DNA from: Pseudomonadota bacterium
GTDB taxonomy: Bacteria > Pseudomonadota > Gammaproteobacteria > Burkholderiales > Burkholderiaceae_C
Assembly: GCA_018241985.1 (NCBI GenBank)
Contig: JAFECV010000160.1
Location: 1 to 5,653, forward strand
Direction of reading: 5' to 3'
DNA length: 5,653 nt
The stretch's first letter is position 1; every line of letters begins with the position of its first letter. Positions 1 through 5,653 of this stretch are shown in pieces. The position numbers and the translations under genes are program-made. The notes beneath the pieces are model-generated. The model was not told the origin of the DNA. It saw only the letters and a list, made by a program, of their open reading frames with translations, and made no database searches.

Positions 1-1129
1 TGTCGAAATCGATCCGGGCCAGGATCTGGATACCGATCACCGCAACCGTCGAGAACATGATCAAGGTCACGCCGCCAAGCACTGCGTTCGGGATGGCGGC
101 AACGAACCGGCCAAGAATCGGGAACACGCTGAGGATCACGAGAATGACGCCGGCCGTCACCGTGACGAACCTGGATTTAACGCCGGTCAAAGACACAACG
201 CCCACGTTCTGGGTGAACGTGATGTAGCCGAAGCTCTGGAAGACACCGCCCAAGGCCGTCATCAAGCCGTCCACGCGCAGGGCACTGGCCACCGTCGACG
301 GTTTCGCGCGCTTATGGACGATCTTGCCGACGGCCACGATCTGGCCGACGGACTCGATCATCATCACGAGCCAGACCACCAGCAAGGACAATATGGCAAC
401 CGCATTGAATTGCGGCCATCCCCAGTAAAACGCCTTGGGTGGGGCGATGACCGGACCGCTGGCGATCCCGCTGACATTCATCGCGCCCAGCAGGTATGCC
501 ACGAGTATTCCCAGCAGCATCGATATCAGGATCGACAACTGGGCCCAGCGCTCCGGCAGGACGCGATAGAAGAATACGACCAGCGCCATGGAGATGGCCG
601 CGATCAGAAGGTTCAGCGGCGCCGCATAGTCAGGGCTTGCCGGATTCCGGCCAAAGATCAGTCCCAGGCCCGCGGGAATCAAGTTGATGCCGATCAGCGT
701 GATGGCCACACCGATGACGAGCGGCGGGAAGAATCGCAACAGCTTGGTGAAATAGGGCGCGATCAGGAACACCAATACGCCGGACGTCAGGATCGATCCG
801 TAAAGGACCTGCATGCTGAATCCGTTTCCGATGACGATCATCGGCGCGACCAGATTGAATGACGCGCCAACGACCAATGGCATCTGAGCACCGACTTTCC
901 AGATACGCAGAGACTGCAGAATCGTGCCGATCCCGCACAGCAGCAGGTCGGCAGCCACCAGGTGAACGATGTCCGCTTTTGGAAGATTGAGTCCGGCGGC
1001 GACGATGAACGGGACGGCAATGGTGCTCGAATACATCACGAGCACGTGCTGCAGACCGAGCGGAATCAATCGCGTGATCGGAAGCCGTTCGTTCACGGGT
1101 GCCACGGCAGGGGTTGCAATATCGCTCAC
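1..1129 (-). CDS. NCS2-family nucleobase/purine permease (3' end outside window)
   Basis: This is the first 376 residues of an inner-membrane nucleobase:cation symporter of the NCS2 (nucleobase-ascorbate) family; the C-terminus lies beyond the window. Seen: a short polar N-terminus, then many hydrophobic helices. TM1 carries LGLQHVLVMYSSTIAVPFIV (the family QH pair, Q27-H28). A TM8 acidic residue is E259 in MMIESVGQI, D287 sits in the following region (RVDGLM), and the NAT signature QNVGVVSLTG is at 307-316. Q307-N308 resembles xanthine/urate permeases (XanQ type) rather than the Glu-Asn of uracil permease UraA. Position 263, four after the TM8 Glu, is Gln instead of the Asp (XanQ) or His (UraA) I recall there. 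Imported substrate is therefore purine-like or another N-heterocycle, but not certain. The GTG start at 1129 has AAGGAG 5 nt upstream. It is 93 nt after the UbiD gene and on the same strand, so it is probably the uptake component. Its GC is lower than that of its neighbours. Confidence 0.92.
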   Translation of the reverse strand, partial: MSDIATPAVAPVNERLPITRLIPLGLQHVLVMYSSTIAVPFIVAAGLNLPKADIVHLVAADLLLCGIGTILQSLRIWKVGAQMPLVVGASFNLVAPMIVIGNGFSMQVLYGSILTSGVLVFLIAPYFTKLLRFFPPLVIGVAITLIGINLIPAGLGLIFGRNPASPDYAAPLNLLIAAISMALVVFFYRVLPERWAQLSILISMLLGILVAYLLGAMNVSGIASGPVIAPPKAFYWGWPQFNAVAILSLLVVWLVMMIESVGQIVAVGKIVHKRAKPSTVASALRVDGLMTALGGVFQSFGYITFTQNVGVVSLTGVKSRFVTVTAGVILVILSVFPILGRFVAAIPNAVLGGVTLIMFSTVAVIGIQILARIDFD

Positions 1130-1222
1130 GGGGTCTCCTTCATCTTTTTTCAGAATCGAATGGCGTTATCGGTGCACCACGATGTTTCAGGCGGACATCT
1201 GTCTCGACGGCGGAAGCGCCTC
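1130..1222 (-). promoter_or_regulatory. 93-nt spacer between UbiD and permease, with ribosome binding site
   Basis: This is the longest non-coding stretch in the window. Right after the UbiD stop there is a small hairpin (GGCG, loop CTTC, CGCC at 1220-1209). Its stem is only 4 bp and no U-run follows, so it is a poor terminator. A palindrome, GGTGCACC, sits at 1171-1178. AAGGAG at 1140-1135 lies 5 nt before the permease GTG. I found no convincing -35/-10 pair with proper spacing (GATAAC just after the palindrome, minus strand, is only a 4/6 match to a -10). Read-through from the UbiD gene is the simplest reading, but a private weak promoter or operator cannot be excluded. Confidence 0.5.
1135..1140 (-). 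promoter_or_regulatory. Ribosome binding site fixing the GTG start of the permease
   Basis: AAGGAG with 5-nt spacing precedes GTG AGC at 1129-1124. The ATG at 1143-1141 is out of frame with the permease, and no better in-frame ATG lies close upstream; the next Met inside the protein is residue 32, within TM1. This makes GTG the best start. Confidence 0.75.
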
Positions 1223-2620
1223 TCAAGCCGCCGCGCGCGCCAGCAGCGCCACGGCGCGCGACATCGCGGCCTCGTCGATGCGCGCGCGGATGCCGTCGAA
1301 GTTCGGCCCGCGCGTGGCGTCCAACCCCATGCGCGAGGTCGTGCCGACGCCGGACGCCGACGGATCGAGTGCGCTGCCGGGCAGGCCGTCGACCACCACC
1401 ACGTCCAAATGCGGCTGCAGATGCGTGGCGATCGCCCACAGCACCTCTTCGTCGCGGGTAATGTCGACGTCGTCGTCGACTGCGACCACGGTCTTGAGGT
1501 AAGGGTCCCAACCCAGCAGACCGAGCATGACCTGCCGTGCCTCACCAGGTCGGCTTTGCCGGAGCGCGACATAGGCGTGGAAGTGCGTGCCCGAACTCGG
1601 GTAGTGCACCGCGGTCACGCCGGGGAAGCGCTCCTTGAGCTTCTCGACCATCTCGGACTCGCGCGGAATCCTGCCGAGATTCAGGTGCTCGGCCGAATTG
1701 CCCCCGACCACATCCAGCAGCCAGGGATCTCGGCGATGCATCAGCGTCTCGACGCGCAGCAGGTTGTGCGTCGAACGGTCCGACGAGTAGCCGGTGAACT
1801 CGCCGAACGGGCCTTCCTCCGACTTCGCCTTCGGATCGATCACGCCTTCCAGCACGAACTCGGCATGCGCCGGCACCGCGATGCCGTAGCGCGGCGTGCG
1901 CACTACATCCAAGGCAGCTCCGAACAGGCCGCCGGCGACATCGCGCTCGTCCACGCCGTATGGCAGCCGCGCGGCGGCGGCCAGCATGAACAGTGGGTGC
2001 GCGCCGATCACCATCGCCACCGGCAACGGCCGGCCACGCTCGACCTGGGCCTGCAGCATGCGCCACAGGTGCCCGCGCGAATGCAGGCTGGTGCCGATGG
2101 TCTGCGGACCGTTCAGCATCGAGCGGTGGTAGCTGACGTTGCCGATGCCGTGCTCGCGGTCCTCGGCGACGATCACCGCGTTGGTGATGTACGGACCCCG
2201 GTCGGTCGCGAAATGCTTGATGGTCGGCACGCTGGCGAGGTCGAACCCCTCGCTTTGCACGACCTCGGTCACCGCGCCCTGGCTCACCTCGCGCGGCGCG
2301 ACCCTGCGCCGGCTGCGCGCCTGGTATTCGGCATGAATGCCGGCGGCGGGCACGCCGCCCAGCATGCGGCCGACCCGCTCGCGCGACGCGAACAGATTGG
2401 TGACCAGCGGCGAGCCGAGGCCCTGCACTTGCTCGAACAGCAGCGCCGGATGGCGCCCCTGCGCGGCCAGCGCCCAGACCATGGCGGTCACGTCCTGGTC
2501 GCGCCCCACCGGCTCGCGCACCGTGAGCAGATCGTCCCCGAAATGCTCGCGGTACGCGGCGACGAAGCGATGCAGGTCCTGGCCGGTGTCGGCCAGCGGA
2601 TCGGCACGGCGTGTCGTCAC
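1223..2620 (-). CDS. UbiD-family prFMN-dependent decarboxylase
   Basis: This 465-residue protein matches the UbiD family (COG0043), cytoplasmic enzymes that reversibly decarboxylate aromatic, heteroaromatic or alpha,beta-unsaturated acids using prenylated FMN, Mn2+ and K+. Family landmarks: PLVTNLFASR at 71-80; GNVSYHR at 160-166; EGPFGEFTGY at 269-278; and a C-terminal WAIATHLQP with SALDPSA and SRMGLDAT blocks. By alignment from memory to fungal Fdc1, the Mn ligands are N161, H184 and E225 and the catalytic R-E-E set is R166, E269 and E274, all conserved with near-identical spacing. The open frame runs on upstream, but that part is the shadow of the amidohydrolase. The start chosen is GTG at 2620-2618, in a GTGA overlap with the previous stop, and the family's N-terminal region begins soon after; the next in-frame Met is at residue 47. 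No clear Shine-Dalgarno precedes it, so translational coupling is likely. The UbiX-type flavin prenyltransferase it needs is not in the window. The true substrate is unknown. Confidence 0.93.
   Translation of the reverse strand: MTTRRADPLADTGQDLHRFVAAYREHFGDDLLTVREPVGRDQDVTAMVWALAAQGRHPALLFEQVQGLGSPLVTNLFASRERVGRMLGGVPAAGIHAEYQARSRRRVAPREVSQGAVTEVVQSEGFDLASVPTIKHFATDRGPYITNAVIVAEDREHGIGNVSYHRSMLNGPQTIGTSLHSRGHLWRMLQAQVERGRPLPVAMVIGAHPLFMLAAAARLPYGVDERDVAGGLFGAALDVVRTPRYGIAVPAHAEFVLEGVIDPKAKSEEGPFGEFTGYSSDRSTHNLLRVETLMHRRDPWLLDVVGGNSAEHLNLGRIPRESEMVEKLKERFPGVTAVHYPSSGTHFHAYVALRQSRPGEARQVMLGLLGWDPYLKTVVAVDDDVDITRDEEVLWAIATHLQPHLDVVVVDGLPGSALDPSASGVGTTSRMGLDATRGPNFDGIRARIDEAAMSRAVALLARAAA
2617..2620 (-). 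promoter_or_regulatory. GTGA stop/start overlap coupling amidohydrolase and UbiD
   Basis: The amidohydrolase TGA (2619-2617) and the UbiD GTG (2620-2618) share bases in a GTGA. The sequence just upstream (GCGAAGCTGCC) has no good Shine-Dalgarno core, so initiation probably depends on ribosomes finishing the upstream gene. Confidence 0.7.
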
Positions 2621-3531
2621 GGCAGCTTCGCGTAAGTGTCGGTCAGCCGCAGCTTGGCCTCGTCCAGGTTGCGCGGCGGCGGCGTCGTCTTGATGCCGGC
2701 GAGGCGGGCGATGTTGTTGCCCAGGTAGTCCTCCAGCGTGTCCTCGTCGATGCCGTTGCCGTGCGGCGGCGGCTTGCACAGCATCTCGAGTTCGCGCAGC
2801 CACATGCCGGGCTCGTTCGGCGGGCTGTCGGTGCCGAACACCAGCTTGTGGCGCGGCAGCTCCTTGGCGAATTCGGCGATGCGCGCCTGGAAGCACCAGC
2901 CGGATTCGACGTACACGTTGGGCGTGTCCATCGTCATCCAGAAGGCCTCGAACGAGTAGTTGCCGCCGGTCTGGATGCCGAAGTGCGCCAGCACGAAGTT
3001 CACCATCGGGAACTCGCGGATGATCGGGTAGAACTGCGTCGGGATCGAGAACGGTCCGTCGCCGGTGTGGATCAGCACGATGATGTTGTACTTGGCGCAC
3101 ATCTTCATCGCCGGGCGCAGCCACTCGAGCGCACGATCGGGCCGGTAGCCGTGCATGTTGGTGTGCAGCTTCAGCATCTTGAAGCCGTACTCCTTGTGGT
3201 GGAACTCGATCTCGGCAGCGCCGTTTTCCGGGCCCCAGCGCGGGTTGTAGAGGAAGTTGCCGATGAAGCGGTCCGGGTACTTCTGCGTCAGCTCGGCGAT
3301 GTAGGACATGTAGTCGCGGATGCCGTCGCGCCCGCGCCGGTTGCCGTCGCGATAACCGGTGTTGCCGGGCGGCGGCATGATGAAACCCATGTCGATGCGG
3401 CGCGGCTTGCCGTTGATCATGTAGGGGCCGTCCATCAATTTCAGCATGCGCTCGCCGTTGAACGGCGTGCCGGTATGGCGCCAGGCTTCGTCGACCAGGT
3501 TCGTGGGGTGCAGGTGGGTATCGATGATCAT
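2617..3531 (-). CDS. Amidohydrolase-2 family metal-dependent hydrolase or decarboxylase
   Basis: This 304-residue cytoplasmic TIM-barrel enzyme belongs to the amidohydrolase-2/COG2159 family. Members either hydrolyse C-N, C-C or lactone bonds or carry out metal-dependent non-oxidative decarboxylation. The expected ligands are all present: H6 and H8 in DTHLHP after beta-1, K121-L122-H123 on beta-4, H155 in LIHTGDGPFSIP, H183 in LAHFGIQTGG, and D235 in FGTDSPPNEPG near the last strand. It aligns along its whole length with the upstream paralogue (one 2-residue gap near residue 66) and is the copy expected to be catalytic. GGAG lies 8 nt before the ATG (3543-3540). Its TGA overlaps the GTG of the UbiD gene, which implies coupled translation and a shared pathway. 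Whether it hydrolyses or decarboxylates cannot be told from the sequence; pairing with a UbiD decarboxylase makes a hydrolytic ring or side-chain step slightly more likely. Confidence 0.92.
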   Translation of the reverse strand: MIIDTHLHPTNLVDEAWRHTGTPFNGERMLKLMDGPYMINGKPRRIDMGFIMPPPGNTGYRDGNRRGRDGIRDYMSYIAELTQKYPDRFIGNFLYNPRWGPENGAAEIEFHHKEYGFKMLKLHTNMHGYRPDRALEWLRPAMKMCAKYNIIVLIHTGDGPFSIPTQFYPIIREFPMVNFVLAHFGIQTGGNYSFEAFWMTMDTPNVYVESGWCFQARIAEFAKELPRHKLVFGTDSPPNEPGMWLRELEMLCKPPPHGNGIDEDTLEDYLGNNIARLAGIKTTPPPRNLDEAKLRLTDTYAKLP

Positions 3532-3554
3532 GTTTCAGTCTCCGGGCCGCCTGC

Positions 3555-4490
3555 TCAGTACAGGCCGATCGTGGGTTGGGGTGCGACCTTGCGGCCAAGA
3601 TGCTTCTCGGCTTCCGCGAAGTTCTTCGGGACCGGGGTCGGCTCGATGCCGACCATCCGGGCGATGTTGTTGCCGAGGTAGTCTTCCAGCGTGTCCTCGT
3701 CGAGGTTCAGGCCCTGCGGCGGATTCGTGCACAGCACCTCGAGCAGACGCAGCCACATGCCGGGCTCGTTGGGCGGCGTGTCCGAGCCGAAGATGATCTT
3801 GTGCTTGGGCAGCGTCTTGGCGAATTCGACGATGCGCGACTGCAGGCACCAGCCGGACTCGCAATAGACATTGGGCAGCTCCATCGCCCACTGGTACGGC
3901 TCGAAGCAATACACGCCGCCGGTCTGCACGCCGAAGTGCGCCATGATGAAGTCGATGGTCGGGAACTCCTTGATCATCGGAACCCATTCGGTCGGGATGC
4001 TGTACGGGCCGTCGCCGGTATGCACCTTCACCGGCACGCCGAGTTCGGCGCATTTCCTGAGCGCGGGGCGCACCCAGTCGAGCGCGCGATCGGGCCGGTA
4101 GGCGTGCATGTTGGCCTGCATCTGCACCATCTTGAAGCCGTGCTCCTTGACGTAGCGCTCGATCGCCTCGACCCCGTTCTGCACGCCGCAGCGCGGGTTG
4201 TAGACGAAGCAGCCGAGGAAGCGATCGGGGTGCTCCTGCACGCACTTGAGCGTGTAGGCCATGTAGGCATCGATCGACTCGCGGCCCGAGAGCTCGCCGT
4301 CGGTCCAGGTGTAGATGGTGTTGCCCTGCGGCGGCTGGATGAAGGCCTTGTCGATGCGGCGCGGCTTGCCGTTGACGAAGTACGGGCCATCCATCGTCTC
4401 CAGCAGCCGATCGACGGTGTAGGGCTCACCCTCGTGCCACCAGGCCAGGTCGACCTGGTCGGTGGGGTAGCAGCTGATGTCGATGATCAT
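3555..4490 (-). CDS. Amidohydrolase-2 family TIM-barrel protein with degenerate HxH metal site
   Basis: This 311-residue protein belongs to the amidohydrolase-2/COG2159 family (relatives include ACMSD and the resorcylate and isoorotate decarboxylases). Those enzymes bind a divalent metal through an N-terminal HxH, a mid-barrel His and a late Asp. Seen: the N-terminus MIIDISCYPT has S6-C7-Y8 where HxH is expected. The beta-4 KLH motif of the neighbouring paralogue is also changed, to Q123-M124-Q125. Retained are H129, H157 (KVHTGDGPYSIP), H185 (MAHFGVQTGG) and D237 (FGSDTPPNEPG). The fold, length and the PNEPGMWLR segment are otherwise intact, with no frameshift or stop, so this is not a pseudogene. 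It is over half identical by eye to the next gene, 23 nt downstream. Possible roles, all inferred: a non-catalytic or regulatory subunit of a heteromer, an enzyme with altered metal binding, or an enzyme using a different chemistry. The substrate is unknown. The ATG has a strong AAGGAG 8 nt upstream. Confidence 0.9.
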   Translation of the reverse strand: MIIDISCYPTDQVDLAWWHEGEPYTVDRLLETMDGPYFVNGKPRRIDKAFIQPPQGNTIYTWTDGELSGRESIDAYMAYTLKCVQEHPDRFLGCFVYNPRCGVQNGVEAIERYVKEHGFKMVQMQANMHAYRPDRALDWVRPALRKCAELGVPVKVHTGDGPYSIPTEWVPMIKEFPTIDFIMAHFGVQTGGVYCFEPYQWAMELPNVYCESGWCLQSRIVEFAKTLPKHKIIFGSDTPPNEPGMWLRLLEVLCTNPPQGLNLDEDTLEDYLGNNIARMVGIEPTPVPKNFAEAEKHLGRKVAPQPTIGLY

Positions 4491-4532
4491 GGGTGAATCT
4501 CCTTTGATGGGGAACGAACGGAATGAAGCGCT
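4491..4532 (-). promoter_or_regulatory. Short spacer with strong ribosome binding site before the first amidohydrolase
   Basis: This 42-nt spacer between the GTPase stop and the amidohydrolase ATG contains AAGGAG at 4504-4499, 8 nt before the start. A 12-bp perfect palindrome, TGAAGCGCTTCA at 4524-4535, spans the GTPase stop codon. There is no U-tract after it, so it does not read as a terminator. Cotranscription of the genes on either side is likely. Confidence 0.6.
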
Positions 4533-5639
4533 TCAGGCGGCTTCCAGCGCCTTCGGGGTCGTGGGCCGGGCCAGGCAGGATTGCAGGCGCTCGCGCAGGG
4601 GTTCGGCCTCGAGCTTTCGGCCGATGAACACCAGTTTGCTTTCGGGTGTCTCGTCGCCCCATGGCGTCGAGGGCTTGAGCTCCAGGATGCGGTGCACGCC
4701 CTGCAGAACGTGGCGGCGCTCGTCGCCCTGCACCTGCAGGATGCCCTTGAGCCGGAAGATGTCGTCGCCGGCATCGACCATCAACTCGTCCAGGCTGCGC
4801 ATCAGGCGGGCGGCGTCGAACGGGGCGTCGAACAGGAACGATTCGGACGCAACCGATGGATCGTGGCTGTGCGATCCGGAGCCGCCGGCAGCACCGTGAT
4901 CGTGGTCGTGGTCGCAGTTCTCGTCGCAGACATGGTCGTGGCCGTCGTCGTGCGCATCGTCGAAAAAATCGGCATCCCGGGTCGTCAGCACGCCTGACTC
5001 GAACGATTGCAGGCCCAGGATCTGCGACAGATCCACCTTGGCCTGCACGGTGCGCAGGATGGGCGCGCCAGCGTTGAGCGTGCGGATGCGGCGCTCGACC
5101 TCGGCGAGCTGCGCCGGCTCGACGAGGTCGGCCTTGTTCAGCAGAATGCGGTCGGCCACCACGATCTGGGTCACCGCCTGGTTGTCGTACTCGGCCAGCG
5201 CGTGGTCGTCCAGATGCGGCTGCACATGCAGCGCGTCGACCAGCGCGACCACGCCGTCGAGCACCACCTTCTTCGCGACCTCGTTGTCCATGAAGAAGGT
5301 GGCCGCGACCGGCGACGGATCGGCCAGGCCGCTGGTCTCGACCAGGATGTGGTCGAACTGGTCCTTGCGCTCCAGCAGCTTCTGCAGAATCTTGACCAAG
5401 TCGTTGCGCACGTCGACCACGCAGCAGATACAGCCGTTCGCGACCTGGAAGATTTCCTCGTCCGAAGCCAGCACCAGGTCCGAGTCGACATCGACCTCGC
5501 CGAACTCGTTCTCGATCACCGCGATGCGGTGGCCGTGCTTTTCGGTCAGGATGTGATTCAGCAGCGTGGTCTTGCCCGCGCCCAGGAAGCCGGTGAGGAT
5601 CGTGACCGGCACCGGCCGGTGTGCATCGTGATGGTTCAT
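4533..5639 (-). CDS. CobW/COG0523-family GTPase with His-rich metal-binding linker (putative metallochaperone)
   Basis: This 368-residue protein is a G3E-class P-loop GTPase of the CobW/COG0523 family, a cytoplasmic group known or proposed to hand metal ions to client enzymes. Seen: Walker A GFLGAGKTT at 17-25; the family's metal-binding CxCC motif (C70, C72, C73); Walker B-type ETSGLADP at 101-108; the guanine-specificity motif NKAD at 168-171. A linker at about 222-260 is full of His, Asp and Cys (H230, H234, H236, C238, C242, H244, H246, H248, H257, H259), and a CobW C-terminal domain covers about 265-355. Length is normal for the family. The ATG start follows an AAGGAG site at 7 nt spacing. 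It is the first gene visible in the unit and lies 42 nt before two metal-type amidohydrolases, so the inferred role is metal supply to them. The family also includes cobalamin-pathway CobW, nitrile hydratase activators and zinc-responsive paralogues; no cobalamin genes are nearby, so I do not assign cobW. Confidence 0.93.
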   Translation of the reverse strand: MNHHDAHRPVPVTILTGFLGAGKTTLLNHILTEKHGHRIAVIENEFGEVDVDSDLVLASDEEIFQVANGCICCVVDVRNDLVKILQKLLERKDQFDHILVETSGLADPSPVAATFFMDNEVAKKVVLDGVVALVDALHVQPHLDDHALAEYDNQAVTQIVVADRILLNKADLVEPAQLAEVERRIRTLNAGAPILRTVQAKVDLSQILGLQSFESGVLTTRDADFFDDAHDDGHDHVCDENCDHDHDHGAAGGSGSHSHDPSVASESFLFDAPFDAARLMRSLDELMVDAGDDIFRLKGILQVQGDERRHVLQGVHRILELKPSTPWGDETPESKLVFIGRKLEAEPLRERLQSCLARPTTPKALEAA

Positions 5640-5646
5640 GCGGGTA

Positions 5647-5652
5647 CTCCTT
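5647..5652 (-). promoter_or_regulatory. Ribosome binding site of the GTPase gene
   Basis: On the minus strand AAGGAG lies 7 nt upstream of the ATG at 5639-5637. It fixes the start and leaves only one base before the window ends, so the promoter of the unit cannot be seen. Confidence 0.8.
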
Positions 5653-5653
5653 G

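Noticed and set aside
1126..1143. Mini-ORF ATGAAGGAGACCCCGTGA overlapping the permease ribosome site
   Set aside because: Five codons with no ribosome site of its own; the AAGGAG inside it serves the permease GTG. Could be a leader by chance only.
1209..1220. Hairpin after the UbiD stop as a terminator
   Set aside because: The stem is 4 bp with no following U-tract, too weak for intrinsic termination.
962..2635. 557-codon plus-strand open frame opposite the UbiD and permease genes
   Set aside because: The translation is Arg/His/Ala-rich low-complexity with no family features. It is the antisense shadow of GC-rich coding sequence with strong UbiD homology on the other strand.
2621..3598. Upstream extension of the UbiD frame into a 791-residue fusion protein
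   Set aside because: The extra part is Arg/His/Pro-rich out-of-frame translation of the amidohydrolase gene. UbiD homology begins only after the GTG at 2620.
3555..4490. Amidohydrolase copy as a pseudogene
   Set aside because: The frame is full length with a strong ribosome site, and most fold and barrel-end motifs are conserved. Only specific metal motifs differ, which argues for a changed role rather than decay.
2611..4496. Plus-strand open frames of about 300-350 codons opposite both amidohydrolases
   Set aside because: The two frames resemble each other only because the minus-strand genes are paralogues; no recognisable domains and no ribosome sites that make sense.
4895..4960. Tandem repeat or CRISPR-like pattern from repeated GTC/GTG triplets
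   Set aside because: It is the coding sequence of the His/Asp-rich linker in the GTPase, without regular repeat-spacer structure.
4533..5639. Assignment as cobalamin biosynthesis gene cobW
   Set aside because: The family is shared by many metallochaperones; no cobalamin genes are in the window and the neighbours are amidohydrolases and a decarboxylase.

Overview
The window is about 5.7 kb of high-GC bacterial DNA. All five genes lie on the minus strand, so the unit is read from right to left. Base composition, strong AAGGAG-type ribosome sites, GTG starts and the style of the protein families suggest a proteobacterium, most likely a metabolically versatile beta-proteobacterium of the Burkholderiales type. 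That placement is inference; nothing in the window proves the taxon.

Layout in the direction of transcription: (1) 5639-4533, a COG0523/CobW-family GTPase with a His/Cys/Asp-rich metal-binding linker; (2) 4490-3555, an amidohydrolase-2 (COG2159) TIM-barrel protein that lacks the usual N-terminal HxH metal motif; (3) 3531-2617, its close paralogue, with all canonical metal ligands present; (4) 2620-1223, a UbiD-family decarboxylase with complete prFMN/Mn catalytic residues, starting on a GTG that overlaps the previous stop by 4 nt (GTGA); (5) 1129-1, the N-terminal 376 codons of an NCS2 nucleobase/purine-type permease, cut by the window edge. Spacings are 42 nt, 23 nt, a 4-nt overlap and 93 nt, so genes 1-4 look like one operon and gene 5 probably belongs to it. 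No promoter, regulator, RNA gene, mobile element or CRISPR array was found.

Reading of the set: the permease imports a ring compound. One or both amidohydrolases perform a metal-dependent hydrolysis or non-oxidative decarboxylation. The UbiD enzyme removes (or adds) a carboxyl group on an aromatic or unsaturated acid. The GTPase probably delivers metal (Zn or similar) to the metalloenzymes. I do not recognise this combination as a described pathway and the substrate is unknown. The clearest oddities are the degenerate metal site in one of two tandem amidohydrolases, the mixed substrate-site signature of the permease, and the lower GC of the permease gene compared with the rest.
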